Positions 47,527 through 56,327 of a stretch of DNA of 64,000 nt are shown here, piece by piece. The notes beneath the pieces were generated by a model that worked only from the letters and a program-made list of their open reading frames with translations, was not told the origin of the DNA and made no database searches. This DNA is from an uncultured Thermodesulfobacterium sp. (GTDB lineage: Bacteria; Desulfobacterota; Thermodesulfobacteria; Thermodesulfobacteriales; Thermodesulfobacteriaceae). Position numbers and translations under genes: made by a program. Within the stretch, counting starts at the first letter, position 1, and each line of letters starts with the position of its first letter. The DNA is taken from positions 1 to 64,000 of the forward strand of contig CALLJG010000012.1 of NCBI GenBank assembly GCA_938091335.1, given 5' to 3'.

Positions 47527-48532
47527 TTTTAAGTTTTTCTATTAATATATCTAAAAGTATTGAGGCATCAGTTATAAAAGCTACATTAGCTATTTTTACT
47601 AAAGGAGCTTCTTTGTCTGTATTAACAGCAATTATAAATTCAGAATTTTCCATTCCTACTGTATGTTGTAAAGCACCTGAAATTCCAAAACCTATATAAA
47701 CTTTTGGCCTAACTGTTACTCCACTTACTCCTATCATTCTTTCTTCTTCTGCCCATCCTTCATAACATACTGGCCTAGTAGCACCTACCTCAGCATTCAA
47801 AAGTTTAGCAAGTTCAAAAAGCTTTTGAAAATTTTCTTTATTTTTAAGACCTCTTCCTCCTGCTACTATAACTTTAGCTGCAGAAAGTTTAGTAATTTTC
47901 TTTTTAGTAGGAAAAAATCTTTTAATTTTTAATTTGCTTTCCCAAGAAAAAGTTTCAGGAAATATCACTTTTTTTATTAAAGGTTCTTTATTTTTATAAT
48001 TTATGGGAAAAGTTCCTAAAGAAATGGTTGCCATAACAGGGACACTTTTTGAAATAAGTTTAGCTATCACATTTTCTCCATAAGTGGGTCTTGCCATAAT
48101 GATTTGATTATCTTTTAGTTCTAAGCTATTTACATGAGCACAAAGTCCTAATTTTAAAATTCCAGCTAATCTTGGAGCTAAAGAGGTACCTATTATAGTA
48201 GCCGGAAAAAAAAATCCATATGGCCTAGAGTTCTTTACAATTTCTGCTAATACTCGAGCCCATAAATCATCTTTAAAATCTTTCAATTCAGGATTTAAAA
48301 TAAACCATATCTCATCAGCTAAACATTTTTTTAGATCTTCAAAATTTTCAGTTTCTTCTAGTGAAGCTGTCAAACAAATTAAAATCAATTTTTTTCTTAA
48401 GGATTCTGAAATTTCTTTTAAAGGAGTAAGAATTTCAAAACTAGAGGGATGAATCATTTTTTTATAGCATTCTCCAAAAGCCAGAATATGCCCTTTCTCA
48501 AGATTTTCTAATTTAACTTCTTCTAAGACCAT
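47516..48532 (-). CDS. etfA: Electron transfer flavoprotein alpha subunit
   Basis: A 338-aa EtfA. The N-terminal half is ETF-like without an added ferredoxin domain, and the C-terminal FAD domain has VIVAGGRGLKN, GATRPVCYEGW, IGVSGVTVRPKVYIGFGISGALQHTVGM and IIAVNTDKEAPL. With EtfB it carries electrons for the acyl-CoA dehydrogenase encoded upstream. It starts 2 bp after etfB. It overlaps the Mut7-C gene by 11 bp in antisense. Confidence 0.93.
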   Translation of the reverse strand: MVLEEVKLENLEKGHILAFGECYKKMIHPSSFEILTPLKEISESLRKKLILICLTASLEETENFEDLKKCLADEIWFILNPELKDFKDDLWARVLAEIVKNSRPYGFFFPATIIGTSLAPRLAGILKLGLCAHVNSLELKDNQIIMARPTYGENVIAKLISKSVPVMATISLGTFPINYKNKEPLIKKVIFPETFSWESKLKIKRFFPTKKKITKLSAAKVIVAGGRGLKNKENFQKLFELAKLLNAEVGATRPVCYEGWAEEERMIGVSGVTVRPKVYIGFGISGALQHTVGMENSEFIIAVNTDKEAPLVKIANVAFITDASILLDILIEKLKTMK

Positions 48533-48534
48533 CT

Positions 48535-49323
48535 TTAAATTAGATCTTTAGTTTTAAGAATCCTAATTAATTTTTCTGCCAATTCTTGTGGAGAACCTTC
48601 CATTATAGTTCCTTTTGCTTCAATTTTTTTCTCAAATATATTTATTACCTGAGTGGGAGATCCTTTTAATCCTACTTGTTCAGGACTTAATCCTAATTCA
48701 TTTGCTGTAAAAATTACAGGTTCAATTTTTTTTACTTCCAAAAGCCTTTTCAATGAAGGTGGTCTTAAATAATCAAAAGTATGAGAATTTATCGAAGCTA
48801 CAAAAGGTTCAGATAATTCCAATTCCTCTTCTCCATATTCATTTTCTCTTATTATAATCCAAAAACCATTTTGCTTAAATAGTTTTTTTACATTAGTAAT
48901 AGACGGAATTTCTAATAATGCTCCTATTTCAGGAGGAACTTGAGCTGTTTCTCCATCAATTGATTTCAACCCAGTTAAAATTAAGGAATAAGGAGATAAA
49001 GTTTGGATAGCTTTGGCTAAAACTAAGCTAGTAGCTAAAGTATCAGAACCGGCAAAAATCTTATCAGAAAGAAGAATCATTTCATCACAACCTAAGGCAT
49101 AAGCATGTTTTAAAATAGGAATTACATTAGGAGGTCCCATAGAAATAACTATTACCTTAAAATCATAAATCTCTTTTAATCTTATAGCCATCTCAATAGC
49201 TACCCTATCATTAGGATTAAGAATAAGTTCTAAACTTTCTCTTTTTAAAGTATGAGTTTCAGAATCTACTTTTATTGTTCCTGGTATAGGAACTCCTTTT
49301 ATGCAAACTATTATTTTATTCAT
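48535..49323 (-). CDS. etfB: Electron transfer flavoprotein beta subunit
   Basis: A 262-aa EtfB with KGVPIPG near the N-terminus, LNPNDRVAIEMAIRLKE, and the nucleotide-site motif GLKSIDGETAQVPPEIG. In electron-bifurcating ETFs this DGxTAQV region binds a second flavin in place of AMP, but the motif alone is not proof. It lies 17 bp after the dehydrogenase gene and 2 bp before etfA. Confidence 0.93.
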   Translation of the reverse strand: MNKIIVCIKGVPIPGTIKVDSETHTLKRESLELILNPNDRVAIEMAIRLKEIYDFKVIVISMGPPNVIPILKHAYALGCDEMILLSDKIFAGSDTLATSLVLAKAIQTLSPYSLILTGLKSIDGETAQVPPEIGALLEIPSITNVKKLFKQNGFWIIIRENEYGEEELELSEPFVASINSHTFDYLRPPSLKRLLEVKKIEPVIFTANELGLSPEQVGLKGSPTQVINIFEKKIEAKGTIMEGSPQELAEKLIRILKTKDLI

Positions 49324-49340
49324 TTTTTAATATGAAAGAG

Positions 49341-50492
49341 TTATTTATAATATTTGAGTAATTCTCTGGCAATAATATTTTTTTGAATTTCATTAGTTCC
49401 TTCATAAATTTGTAAACATTTAGCATCCCTAAAGTATTTTTGTACAGGATAGTCTCTCATATAACCAAATCCTCCCATCATCTGAATAGCTCTTTCTGTA
49501 ACCCACATAGCTATATCAGTAGCAAAGTATTTTGCCATAGAAGAAACTCCTGAAACATCTTTAGCTCCATTATCAATATATTTAGCTACATTATATACTA
49601 AAGCACGAGCTGCTTCTATTTTGGTAGCCATTTCAGCAAAAGTATGGTTTACTGCTTGGAAATTATATACAGGTTGCCCAAACTGAATTCGATAAAACGC
49701 ATATTTTAAAGAGACTTCCATAGCAGCTTGGGCTATACCTATAGCTTGAGCCCCTACCCCACATCTGCCAAAATCCAAAGTTTTAAGAGCAATTATAAAA
49801 CCCATACCCTCTTTTCCAATCAATCTATTTTTAGGAATTTTACAATCATTAAACAACAATTCTGTAGTCATGGAAGATCTTAAACCTAATTTCTTTTCTT
49901 TTTTACCTATAGAAAATCCTGGATCATTTTTTTCTATTAGAAAAGCACTTGCACCTCTTGCTCCTTTTGAAGGATCTGTTAAAGCAATCACAATATATAT
50001 ATCAGCAATACCTCCATTTGTTATAAAATGCTTCATACCATTTATATAGTAAAAATCTCCCTCTTTTTTTGCTATAGTTTTTATTGCAAAAGCATCACTT
50101 CCTGCTTGAGGTTCTGTTAAAGCAAAGGCACATATCTTATGTCCCTTTGCAATTTCAGGAAGATATTTTTCTTTTTGTTCTTTGTTACCAAAAAGAATAA
50201 TAGGATAACTTCCAAGAAATGTAGCAGCATAAGTAGTAGAAATTCCAGCACAATAATAAGAAAGTTTTTCTATTGCGAGACACATTTCCAAACATCCCCA
50301 TCCTAAACCTCCGTATTCAGAAGGAATAATTATTCCAAATAAATCAGCATCCGCTAAAGCTTTCAAAGGCCTCTCCTCTAAAATCTCTTCTTCATCCCAT
50401 TTCAAAGCGTAAGGTTTTATATATTCTTCTCCAATTTTAGTAATTAACTCAATCAATATTTTTTGTTCTTCAGAGAAAGAATAATTAAGCAT
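49341..50492 (-). CDS. Acyl-CoA dehydrogenase
   Basis: A 383-aa flavin enzyme of the short/medium-chain acyl-CoA dehydrogenase family. Family marks are CAFALTEPQAGSDAFAIKT (FAD contact), YYINGMKHFITNGG, FGRCGVGAQAIGIAQAAME, YRIQFGQPV and QMMGGFGYMRDYPVQKYFRDAK. QIYEGTNEIQKN holds the catalytic Glu position of the short-chain enzymes. The open frame begins 19 codons further up, but the ATG at 50492 (MLNYSFSEEQ) gives the normal family start. With etfB-etfA it may be a butyryl-CoA-type dehydrogenase/ETF complex, oxidising or reducing short acyl-CoAs. Confidence 0.92.
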   Translation of the reverse strand: MLNYSFSEEQKILIELITKIGEEYIKPYALKWDEEEILEERPLKALADADLFGIIIPSEYGGLGWGCLEMCLAIEKLSYYCAGISTTYAATFLGSYPIILFGNKEQKEKYLPEIAKGHKICAFALTEPQAGSDAFAIKTIAKKEGDFYYINGMKHFITNGGIADIYIVIALTDPSKGARGASAFLIEKNDPGFSIGKKEKKLGLRSSMTTELLFNDCKIPKNRLIGKEGMGFIIALKTLDFGRCGVGAQAIGIAQAAMEVSLKYAFYRIQFGQPVYNFQAVNHTFAEMATKIEAARALVYNVAKYIDNGAKDVSGVSSMAKYFATDIAMWVTERAIQMMGGFGYMRDYPVQKYFRDAKCLQIYEGTNEIQKNIIARELLKYYK

Positions 50493-50590
50493 AATTTTCA
50501 AAAATATCATTTTACTAAAAAACTTCAATAAAACAAGTAAAACCATCAAAAAATAATATTAACAAATAAAAATGAGATAATTCTTGTAAA

Positions 50591-50618
50591 TTGATTTTTA
50601 TTAATAGGGTTTTAAAAT
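50591..50618 (+). promoter_or_regulatory. Candidate promoter of the aldolase-purL-hisD-pfk operon
   Basis: TTGATT (50591-50596, 4 of 6), 16-bp spacer, TAAAAT (50613-50618, 5 of 6), giving a leader of about 28 nt. The 160-bp divergent spacer (50493-50652) must also hold the promoter of the acd-etfBA operon; only weak candidates are seen for it. Confidence 0.4.
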
Positions 50619-50652
50619 ATAAAAAAATTTAAAAAAATTTGAAATTGTAAGT

Positions 50653-51927
50653 ATGAATAAAGAAGAAATATTAAATTTATTAAAACAAAGCCCTCAAGAA
50701 ATTGATAATTTAATTTATAGAGCTGTTTTTGAAAAACAAGAATTATTTTATATTCTTCAAGAAGTATTAAAGGATTTTGGATACAAAGGATTTTCTATTT
50801 ATCCTCTTTATCAAGAATTTTCGAAAAAATTTTTAGGGTTTACTGTCCCTGCCATTAATATAAGAGGAATGACTTATGATATAGCTAGAACTATTTTTAA
50901 AGTAGCTAAAAAATTAAAAGTAGGAACTTTAATTTTTGAAATTGCTAAATCTGAAATGGGATATACCAAACAATCTCCTATAGAATATGCTACTGTAATC
51001 CTTTGTGCAGCTTTTAGAGAAAATTTTTCGAGTCCCATTTTTATTCAGGGAGATCATTTTCAATTTAATAGAAAATCTTATTTTTCTAATCCTGAAAGGG
51101 AAAAAGAAAATATAAAAAATCTTATAAAAGAAGCAATAAAAGCTCAATTTTATAACCTTGATATTGACGCCTCTACTTTAGTTGAAATTGAGGAAGATGA
51201 AGTGGAGAAACAACAAAAACATAATTATAAAGTAACAGCAGAAATAGTTGAGTTTGTAAGATCTATTGAACCCGAAGGCATTGTTATAAATTTGGGAGGA
51301 GAAATAGGAGAGATAGGAGGTCATAATAGTACACCTGAAGAATTAAGAGCCTTTATGAAAGGTTTTTATAAAGTTTTTAAAAATAAAGTAGGAATTTCTA
51401 AAATTAGTGTTCAAACAGGAACTTCACATGGAGGTATAGTTTTACCTGATGGAACAATAGCTTCTGTTAATGTGGATTTTAATACTTTAAAAATCCTTTC
51501 GCGGTTAGCAAGAGAGGAATTTGGTCTTGCTGGTGCAGTTCAACATGGAGCTTCCACTCTTCCAGAAGAATATTTTCATCTTTTTCCTGAATCAGAATGT
51601 ATAGAAGTCCACCTTGCAACAGGCTTCCAAAATTTTATTTACGATCATCCTGCTCTTCCTTTAGAATTTAAAGAAAAAATTTATAATTCCTTAAAAAAGA
51701 ATTTTAAAAATGAGTGGAAAGAAGGAATGAGTGAAGCACAATTTATTTATAAAACAAGAAAAAAGGGATTTGGATTATTTAAAAAAGATTGGTGGGATCT
51801 ACCTCCAAAAATAAAAAATCAAATTTTATCAGATATGGAAGAAATTTTTGAGAAAATTTTTAAAGCTTTAAATGTGATCAATACTTTAGATTTAGTAAAT
51901 TCTAAAATTTTAGGCTCTCTTTCATGA
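50653..51927 (+). CDS. Class II fructose-bisphosphate aldolase-like enzyme, long form
   Basis: A 424-aa zinc-dependent class II aldolase. Active-site segments are FTVPAINIRG, IFIQGDHFQFN (catalytic Asp and zinc His), INLGGEIGEIGGHNST (zinc Glu), QTGTSHGGIVLPDG (zinc His) and GAVQHGASTLPEEYF. It is longer than FbaA (about 360 aa), with an extra N-terminal helical region (1-60) and a C-terminal helical tail (340-424). Fructose-1,6-bisphosphate is the likely substrate given the phosphofructokinase gene downstream, but related sugar bisphosphates are possible. Its stop overlaps the purL start by 4 bp. Confidence 0.82.
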   Translation: MNKEEILNLLKQSPQEIDNLIYRAVFEKQELFYILQEVLKDFGYKGFSIYPLYQEFSKKFLGFTVPAINIRGMTYDIARTIFKVAKKLKVGTLIFEIAKSEMGYTKQSPIEYATVILCAAFRENFSSPIFIQGDHFQFNRKSYFSNPEREKENIKNLIKEAIKAQFYNLDIDASTLVEIEEDEVEKQQKHNYKVTAEIVEFVRSIEPEGIVINLGGEIGEIGGHNSTPEELRAFMKGFYKVFKNKVGISKISVQTGTSHGGIVLPDGTIASVNVDFNTLKILSRLAREEFGLAGAVQHGASTLPEEYFHLFPESECIEVHLATGFQNFIYDHPALPLEFKEKIYNSLKKNFKNEWKEGMSEAQFIYKTRKKGFGLFKKDWWDLPPKIKNQILSDMEEIFEKIFKALNVINTLDLVNSKILGSLS

Positions 51928-54900
51928 ACGTATTTAGAATTGAAGTCTCTGTAATTCCCTCTTTTAAAGATGTTTTAGGTTTAAAAATAAAGAAAAAAAT
52001 ACAACAACATTTAAATATATTTTTAGAAAATGTATTTTTTATAAAAGTATATTTAGTAGAAGGTAATTTTTCCCAAGATATAATAAAACTTTTTGCAGAA
52101 TCAGCCCTTTGTGATCCAGTAATACAAACTTATAGAATTAATAGACATATCTCTTTAGAACTAAATCTTCCTTTTGATTGGGCTTTGGAAATAAGCTATT
52201 TGCCTGGTGTTACAGATAATGAAGGTAAAGTAGCGGAAGAAGCTTTAAGTTATATTTTAGAAAGACCCTTAGATAAAGATAAAGAGGGGGTTTATTTCGC
52301 TCGTCAATTTTTAATAAAGGGAATTTTAGGAAAAGAAGAAATAGAAAGAATAGCTAAGGAACTCCTTGCAAATGAATTAATAGAACGCTGGTTTATTTTT
52401 ACTAAAAATGAGGTTTTGGAAAAAGGTATCTTTTATTCTGTTCCAAGAGTAACTGAATATTTTCCTCCTACAGTAGAAGAATTTAATTTAACTATCTTTT
52501 CAGATGAAGAACTTATTACACTTTCAAAAAATAGACTATTAGCCTTAAATCTTGAAGAAATGAAAACTATTCAAAAATTTTTTGCAGATCCCAAATTTAT
52601 AGAAATAAGAAAAAAATATGGCTTAAGTGACACTATAACAGATGTGGAACTTGAAAGTATAGCTCAAACGTGGTCAGAACATTGTAAACATAAAATCTTT
52701 AATGCTAAAATTTTTTATAAAGACTTAGATACAAACCAAGAGTTAATTATTGATAGTCTTTTTAAAACTTATATTAAAGCTTCCACAGAGGAGATTAGAA
52801 AAGAAAAGGGAACTAATGATTTTTGTCTTTCTGTATTTGTTGATAATGCAGGTGTTATCAAATTAGATGAAAAATGGGCTCTTTCTTTTAAGGTAGAAAC
52901 TCATAATACTCCTTCAGCACTTGATCCTTATGGAGGAGCTTTAACAGGGATTGTAGGTGTAAATAGAGACCCCCTGGGAACAGGAAAAGGAAGTAAACTT
53001 ATTTTTAATACTAATGTATTTTGCTTTGCTCCTCCTGATTGGAATAAACCTCTTCCTCCCAAGATTCTTCATCCAAGAAGAATATTTGATGGAGTAAGAG
53101 AGGGAGTAGAACATGGAGGAAATCGAAGTGGGATACCTACTATAAATGGATCAATAATTTTTGATCCAAGATATCTTGGTAAACCTTTAGTATATTGTGG
53201 AACAGGAGGCCTTTTACCTCTTTATATAAATGGAAAACCCTCCTGGGAAAAAAAAGCAAAACCTGGTGATTTGGTAGTTATGATAGGAGGAAGAATAGGG
53301 AAAGATGGAATTCATGGAGCTACTTTTTCTTCAGAAGCTTTACATGAAGGTTCTCCAGCAACAGCAGTACAAATTGGAGATCCTATCACTCAAAAAAAGG
53401 TGGTAGATTTTTTATTAAAAGCAAGAGAAGAAGAATTATATAATTCTATTACAGATAATGGAGCAGGAGGATTATCTTCATCAGTGGGAGAGATGGCAAA
53501 AGAATCAGGAGGAGCTGAAATAGATTTATCTAGGGCACCTTTAAAATATCCAGGACTTCGTCCATGGGAAATATTACTTTCTGAAAGTCAAGAAAGAATG
53601 ACACTTGCTGTACCTCCAGAAAAAATTGAAAGATTTTTAAAATTAGCTGAAAAAATGGGTGTTCTCACAACAGTATTAGGTAAATTCACTAATTCTGGAT
53701 ATTTTCATATTTTATATGAAGGAAGAACTGTTGGATTAATTCCTCTTGATTTTTTACATAATGGTGTCCCACAAATGCAGCTTTATGCAGAGTGGAAAAC
53801 TCCTAAATTTCCTGAAAAACCTGAAATTGATCCTCCTAAAAATTTAAATGAAATTTTGATGAAACTTTTAAAATCTTATAATATTTGTTCTAAAGAATAT
53901 GTAGTAAGACAATATGATCATGAAGTACAAGGTGGAAGTGTAGTAAAACCTCTTATGGGAATTAACAATGATGGACCCAGTGATGCTTCTGTAATAAGAT
54001 ATGATTTAGAAAGTGAAAGTGGAATTGTAATTTCTCATGGAATATGCCCAAAATATTCTGATTATGATACTTACTGGATGGTAGCTAATGCAATAGATGA
54101 GGGTATAAGAAATGCAGTATGTGTAGGTGGAGATATAGAATATATGGCAGGCCTTGATAATTTTTGCTGGTGTGATCCTATAGAAAGTGAAAAAACACCA
54201 GATGGAAGATATAAATTGGCTCAGTTAGTAAGAGCAAATATGGCTTTATATGAGTTTACCAAAGCTTATGGTATCCCTTGTATTTCAGGAAAGGATTCTA
54301 TGAAAAATGACTATATAATGAGCTTGGGGTTAAATCCTGAAATTCCTAATCCTTTTGGAGTTGGAACAATCCTTCCTGATGGAAGTTTAAAAATTTCTAT
54401 TCCCCCTACTTTTTTATTTTCCATAATCGCCAAAATTCCTAAATATTATTTAGCTCAAACTATAGATGTTAAAAATCCAGGAGATAAAGTTTATATTTTA
54501 GGAATAACTTATGAAGAACTTGCTGGCTCTGAATACTTTAATATTTTGGGTATTAAAGGGGGAAAAATTCCTAAACCTAATCCTATTTTAAACAAAAAGT
54601 TATATTATAAATTAAGAGATGCTATTTATTCTGGATTAGTTGAATCTGCTCATGATCTTTCAGATGGTGGATTAGGAGTTGCTTTAGCTGAAAAAGCTTT
54701 TTCAGGAGGATACGGAATTTTTATAGATTTATTAACTCTCCCTTACAAAGGTGAAAAAAGAGAAGATTTTATTTTGTTTTCTGAAAGTGCAGGAAGAATT
54801 TTAGTAACAGTAAAAAAAGAAAATATGCAAGAATTTGAGTTTCTTATGAAAGAAATACCTTACGCTTTAATTGGAGAGACAATACCCTATCCAAATTTGA

Positions 54901-54989
54901 TAATAAAAGGATTAAATGGAAAAATTGTGATAAATGAAAATATTTATAAATTGAAACAAGCCTGGCAAGCTCCTTTTAGTAATTGGTAA
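51924..54989 (+). CDS. purL: Phosphoribosylformylglycinamidine synthase, PurS-PurL fusion without glutaminase
   Basis: A 1021-aa FGAM synthetase. Residues 1-160 form a PurS-like pair of ferredoxin folds, as in the N-terminus of large PurL. The two PurL halves follow: TWSEHCKHKIFNAKI, FKVETHNTPSALDPYGGALTGIVGVNRD and GGRIGKDGIHGATFSS, then YDHEVQGGSVVKPLMG and ISGKDSMKND. The C-terminal glutaminase domain of the 1290-aa E. coli enzyme is absent, so a separate PurQ is needed; none is in the window. This layout lies between the large PurL and the small PurL/PurS/PurQ set. It overlaps the aldolase gene by 4 bp. Confidence 0.93.
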   Translation: MNVFRIEVSVIPSFKDVLGLKIKKKIQQHLNIFLENVFFIKVYLVEGNFSQDIIKLFAESALCDPVIQTYRINRHISLELNLPFDWALEISYLPGVTDNEGKVAEEALSYILERPLDKDKEGVYFARQFLIKGILGKEEIERIAKELLANELIERWFIFTKNEVLEKGIFYSVPRVTEYFPPTVEEFNLTIFSDEELITLSKNRLLALNLEEMKTIQKFFADPKFIEIRKKYGLSDTITDVELESIAQTWSEHCKHKIFNAKIFYKDLDTNQELIIDSLFKTYIKASTEEIRKEKGTNDFCLSVFVDNAGVIKLDEKWALSFKVETHNTPSALDPYGGALTGIVGVNRDPLGTGKGSKLIFNTNVFCFAPPDWNKPLPPKILHPRRIFDGVREGVEHGGNRSGIPTINGSIIFDPRYLGKPLVYCGTGGLLPLYINGKPSWEKKAKPGDLVVMIGGRIGKDGIHGATFSSEALHEGSPATAVQIGDPITQKKVVDFLLKAREEELYNSITDNGAGGLSSSVGEMAKESGGAEIDLSRAPLKYPGLRPWEILLSESQERMTLAVPPEKIERFLKLAEKMGVLTTVLGKFTNSGYFHILYEGRTVGLIPLDFLHNGVPQMQLYAEWKTPKFPEKPEIDPPKNLNEILMKLLKSYNICSKEYVVRQYDHEVQGGSVVKPLMGINNDGPSDASVIRYDLESESGIVISHGICPKYSDYDTYWMVANAIDEGIRNAVCVGGDIEYMAGLDNFCWCDPIESEKTPDGRYKLAQLVRANMALYEFTKAYGIPCISGKDSMKNDYIMSLGLNPEIPNPFGVGTILPDGSLKISIPPTFLFSIIAKIPKYYLAQTIDVKNPGDKVYILGITYEELAGSEYFNILGIKGGKIPKPNPILNKKLYYKLRDAIYSGLVESAHDLSDGGLGVALAEKAFSGGYGIFIDLLTLPYKGEKREDFILFSESAGRILVTVKKENMQEFEFLMKEIPYALIGETIPYPNLIIKGLNGKIVINENIYKLKQAWQAPFSNW

Positions 54990-54990
54990 A

Positions 54991-55003
54991 AGGAAGACTT
55001 CCT
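54991..55003. repeat. Perfect palindrome spanning the hisD ribosome binding site
   Basis: AGGAAGACTTCCT reads the same on both strands except for its central base and ends directly before the hisD ATG. Its left half is the AGGA ribosome site, so it could be a protein-binding site or sequester initiation in an RNA dimer; a hairpin with a one-base loop is unlikely. Confidence 0.4.
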
Positions 55004-56314
55004 ATGAAAATAAAAATATTAAATTATCCATCTAAGGAAGCTGACAAGTATCTACAAAAAATAATTAACCGGATTGAAAAAATACCTCAAAAAATAGAAA
55101 CAGAGGTAATTAAGATAGGGAAAAAGATAAAAAAAGAAGGAGATAAAGCACTTATTGAATATACTTATAAATTTGATGGGGTACTTTTTGAATCAAATGA
55201 AATAAAAGTAAAAAATGAAGAAATTGAGAAAGCTTATAAAGAGATTTCTTCTGAATTACTTTCTTCGATAAAATTAGCTATAGAAAAGATTAAAAAATTT
55301 CATTCCCAAAATTTACCTCAATCCTGGTTTATAGAAGAAAATAAAGAAATAATTTTGGGTCAAATGATAAGACCAATAGAAAGAGTAGGATTATATATAC
55401 CAGGGGGAAAAGGAGGAGAAACTCCTCTTATTTCAACAGTTCTTATGACTGCTATCCCTGCAAAAATTGCAGGAGTTGAAAAAATTGTAATGGTTTCTCC
55501 TCCAAGAAAAGATAAAAGCTTACATCCTGCTCTTTTGGTTGCGGCTAATGAAGCAAGAGTGAATGAAATATATAAAGTAGGAGGACCTTGGTCTATTTTT
55601 GGATTAGCTTATGGAACTGAAACCTTGCCAAAAGTAGATATTATTTGTGGACCAGGAAATATTTATGTAACTACTGCTAAAAAATTAGTTTCCTCTTTTG
55701 TGGGAATTGATATTTTAGCTGGTCCAAGTGAGGTATTAATTATTGCAGATGAAACAGTAGATCCAGAATTTATTACTTGGGATTTACTTGCTCAAGCTGA
55801 ACATGATCCTATGAGTTTAGTTTTACTTATTACTACCTCTAAAAAAGTTGCTATTGAAGTAAAAAAATTAATTCCCCTTGCTCTAAAAAAAGGATTTAGA
55901 AGCGAAATTGCTAAAACTTCAATTTTAAAAAGAGGAGGAATAATTATAGTAAAAGATATAGAAACTGCTTTTTTTATAGCTAATCTTGTTGCTCCAGAAC
56001 ATTTAGAAATTATGATAAAAAATCCTTTAGAGTATTTACCACTAGTTAAAAACGCTGGAGCTGTTTTTTTAGGAGAGTATACTCCTGAAGCCATGGGGGA
56101 TTATATGGCAGGACCAAATCATGTATTACCTACTATGGGTTTTGCTAAATTTTGTTCCTCCTTGTCTACTGAAAAATTTTTAAAAAAAATAAATTTTATT
56201 AAATACTCATCTCAAGCACTTAAAAACGAGGCTAATAAAGTGATTATCCTTGCAGAAACAGAAAATTTGCCCTCCCATGCAGAAGCAATAAGAATAAGAT
56301 TGAAGAAAAGTTAG
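55004..56314 (+). CDS. hisD: Histidinol dehydrogenase
   Basis: A 436-aa zinc enzyme for the last two steps of histidine synthesis. Marks are RVGLYIPGGKGGETPLIST, CGPGNIYVTTAKKLV, DILAGPSEVLIIAD, LLAQAEHDP (zinc and catalytic Glu/His), EHLEI and MGDYMAGPNHVLPT. An open frame begins 7 codons earlier inside purL; the ATG at 55004 with its AGGA site fits the family. No other his gene is nearby. It is 14 bp before the pfk gene. Confidence 0.96.
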   Translation: MKIKILNYPSKEADKYLQKIINRIEKIPQKIETEVIKIGKKIKKEGDKALIEYTYKFDGVLFESNEIKVKNEEIEKAYKEISSELLSSIKLAIEKIKKFHSQNLPQSWFIEENKEIILGQMIRPIERVGLYIPGGKGGETPLISTVLMTAIPAKIAGVEKIVMVSPPRKDKSLHPALLVAANEARVNEIYKVGGPWSIFGLAYGTETLPKVDIICGPGNIYVTTAKKLVSSFVGIDILAGPSEVLIIADETVDPEFITWDLLAQAEHDPMSLVLLITTSKKVAIEVKKLIPLALKKGFRSEIAKTSILKRGGIIIVKDIETAFFIANLVAPEHLEIMIKNPLEYLPLVKNAGAVFLGEYTPEAMGDYMAGPNHVLPTMGFAKFCSSLSTEKFLKKINFIKYSSQALKNEANKVIILAETENLPSHAEAIRIRLKKS

Positions 56315-56327
56315 AAGGAGGTAAGAA

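Noticed and set aside
55792-56094. 100-codon minus-strand frame opposite hisD
   Set aside because: Antisense to conserved hisD motifs; no ribosome site or family signal.
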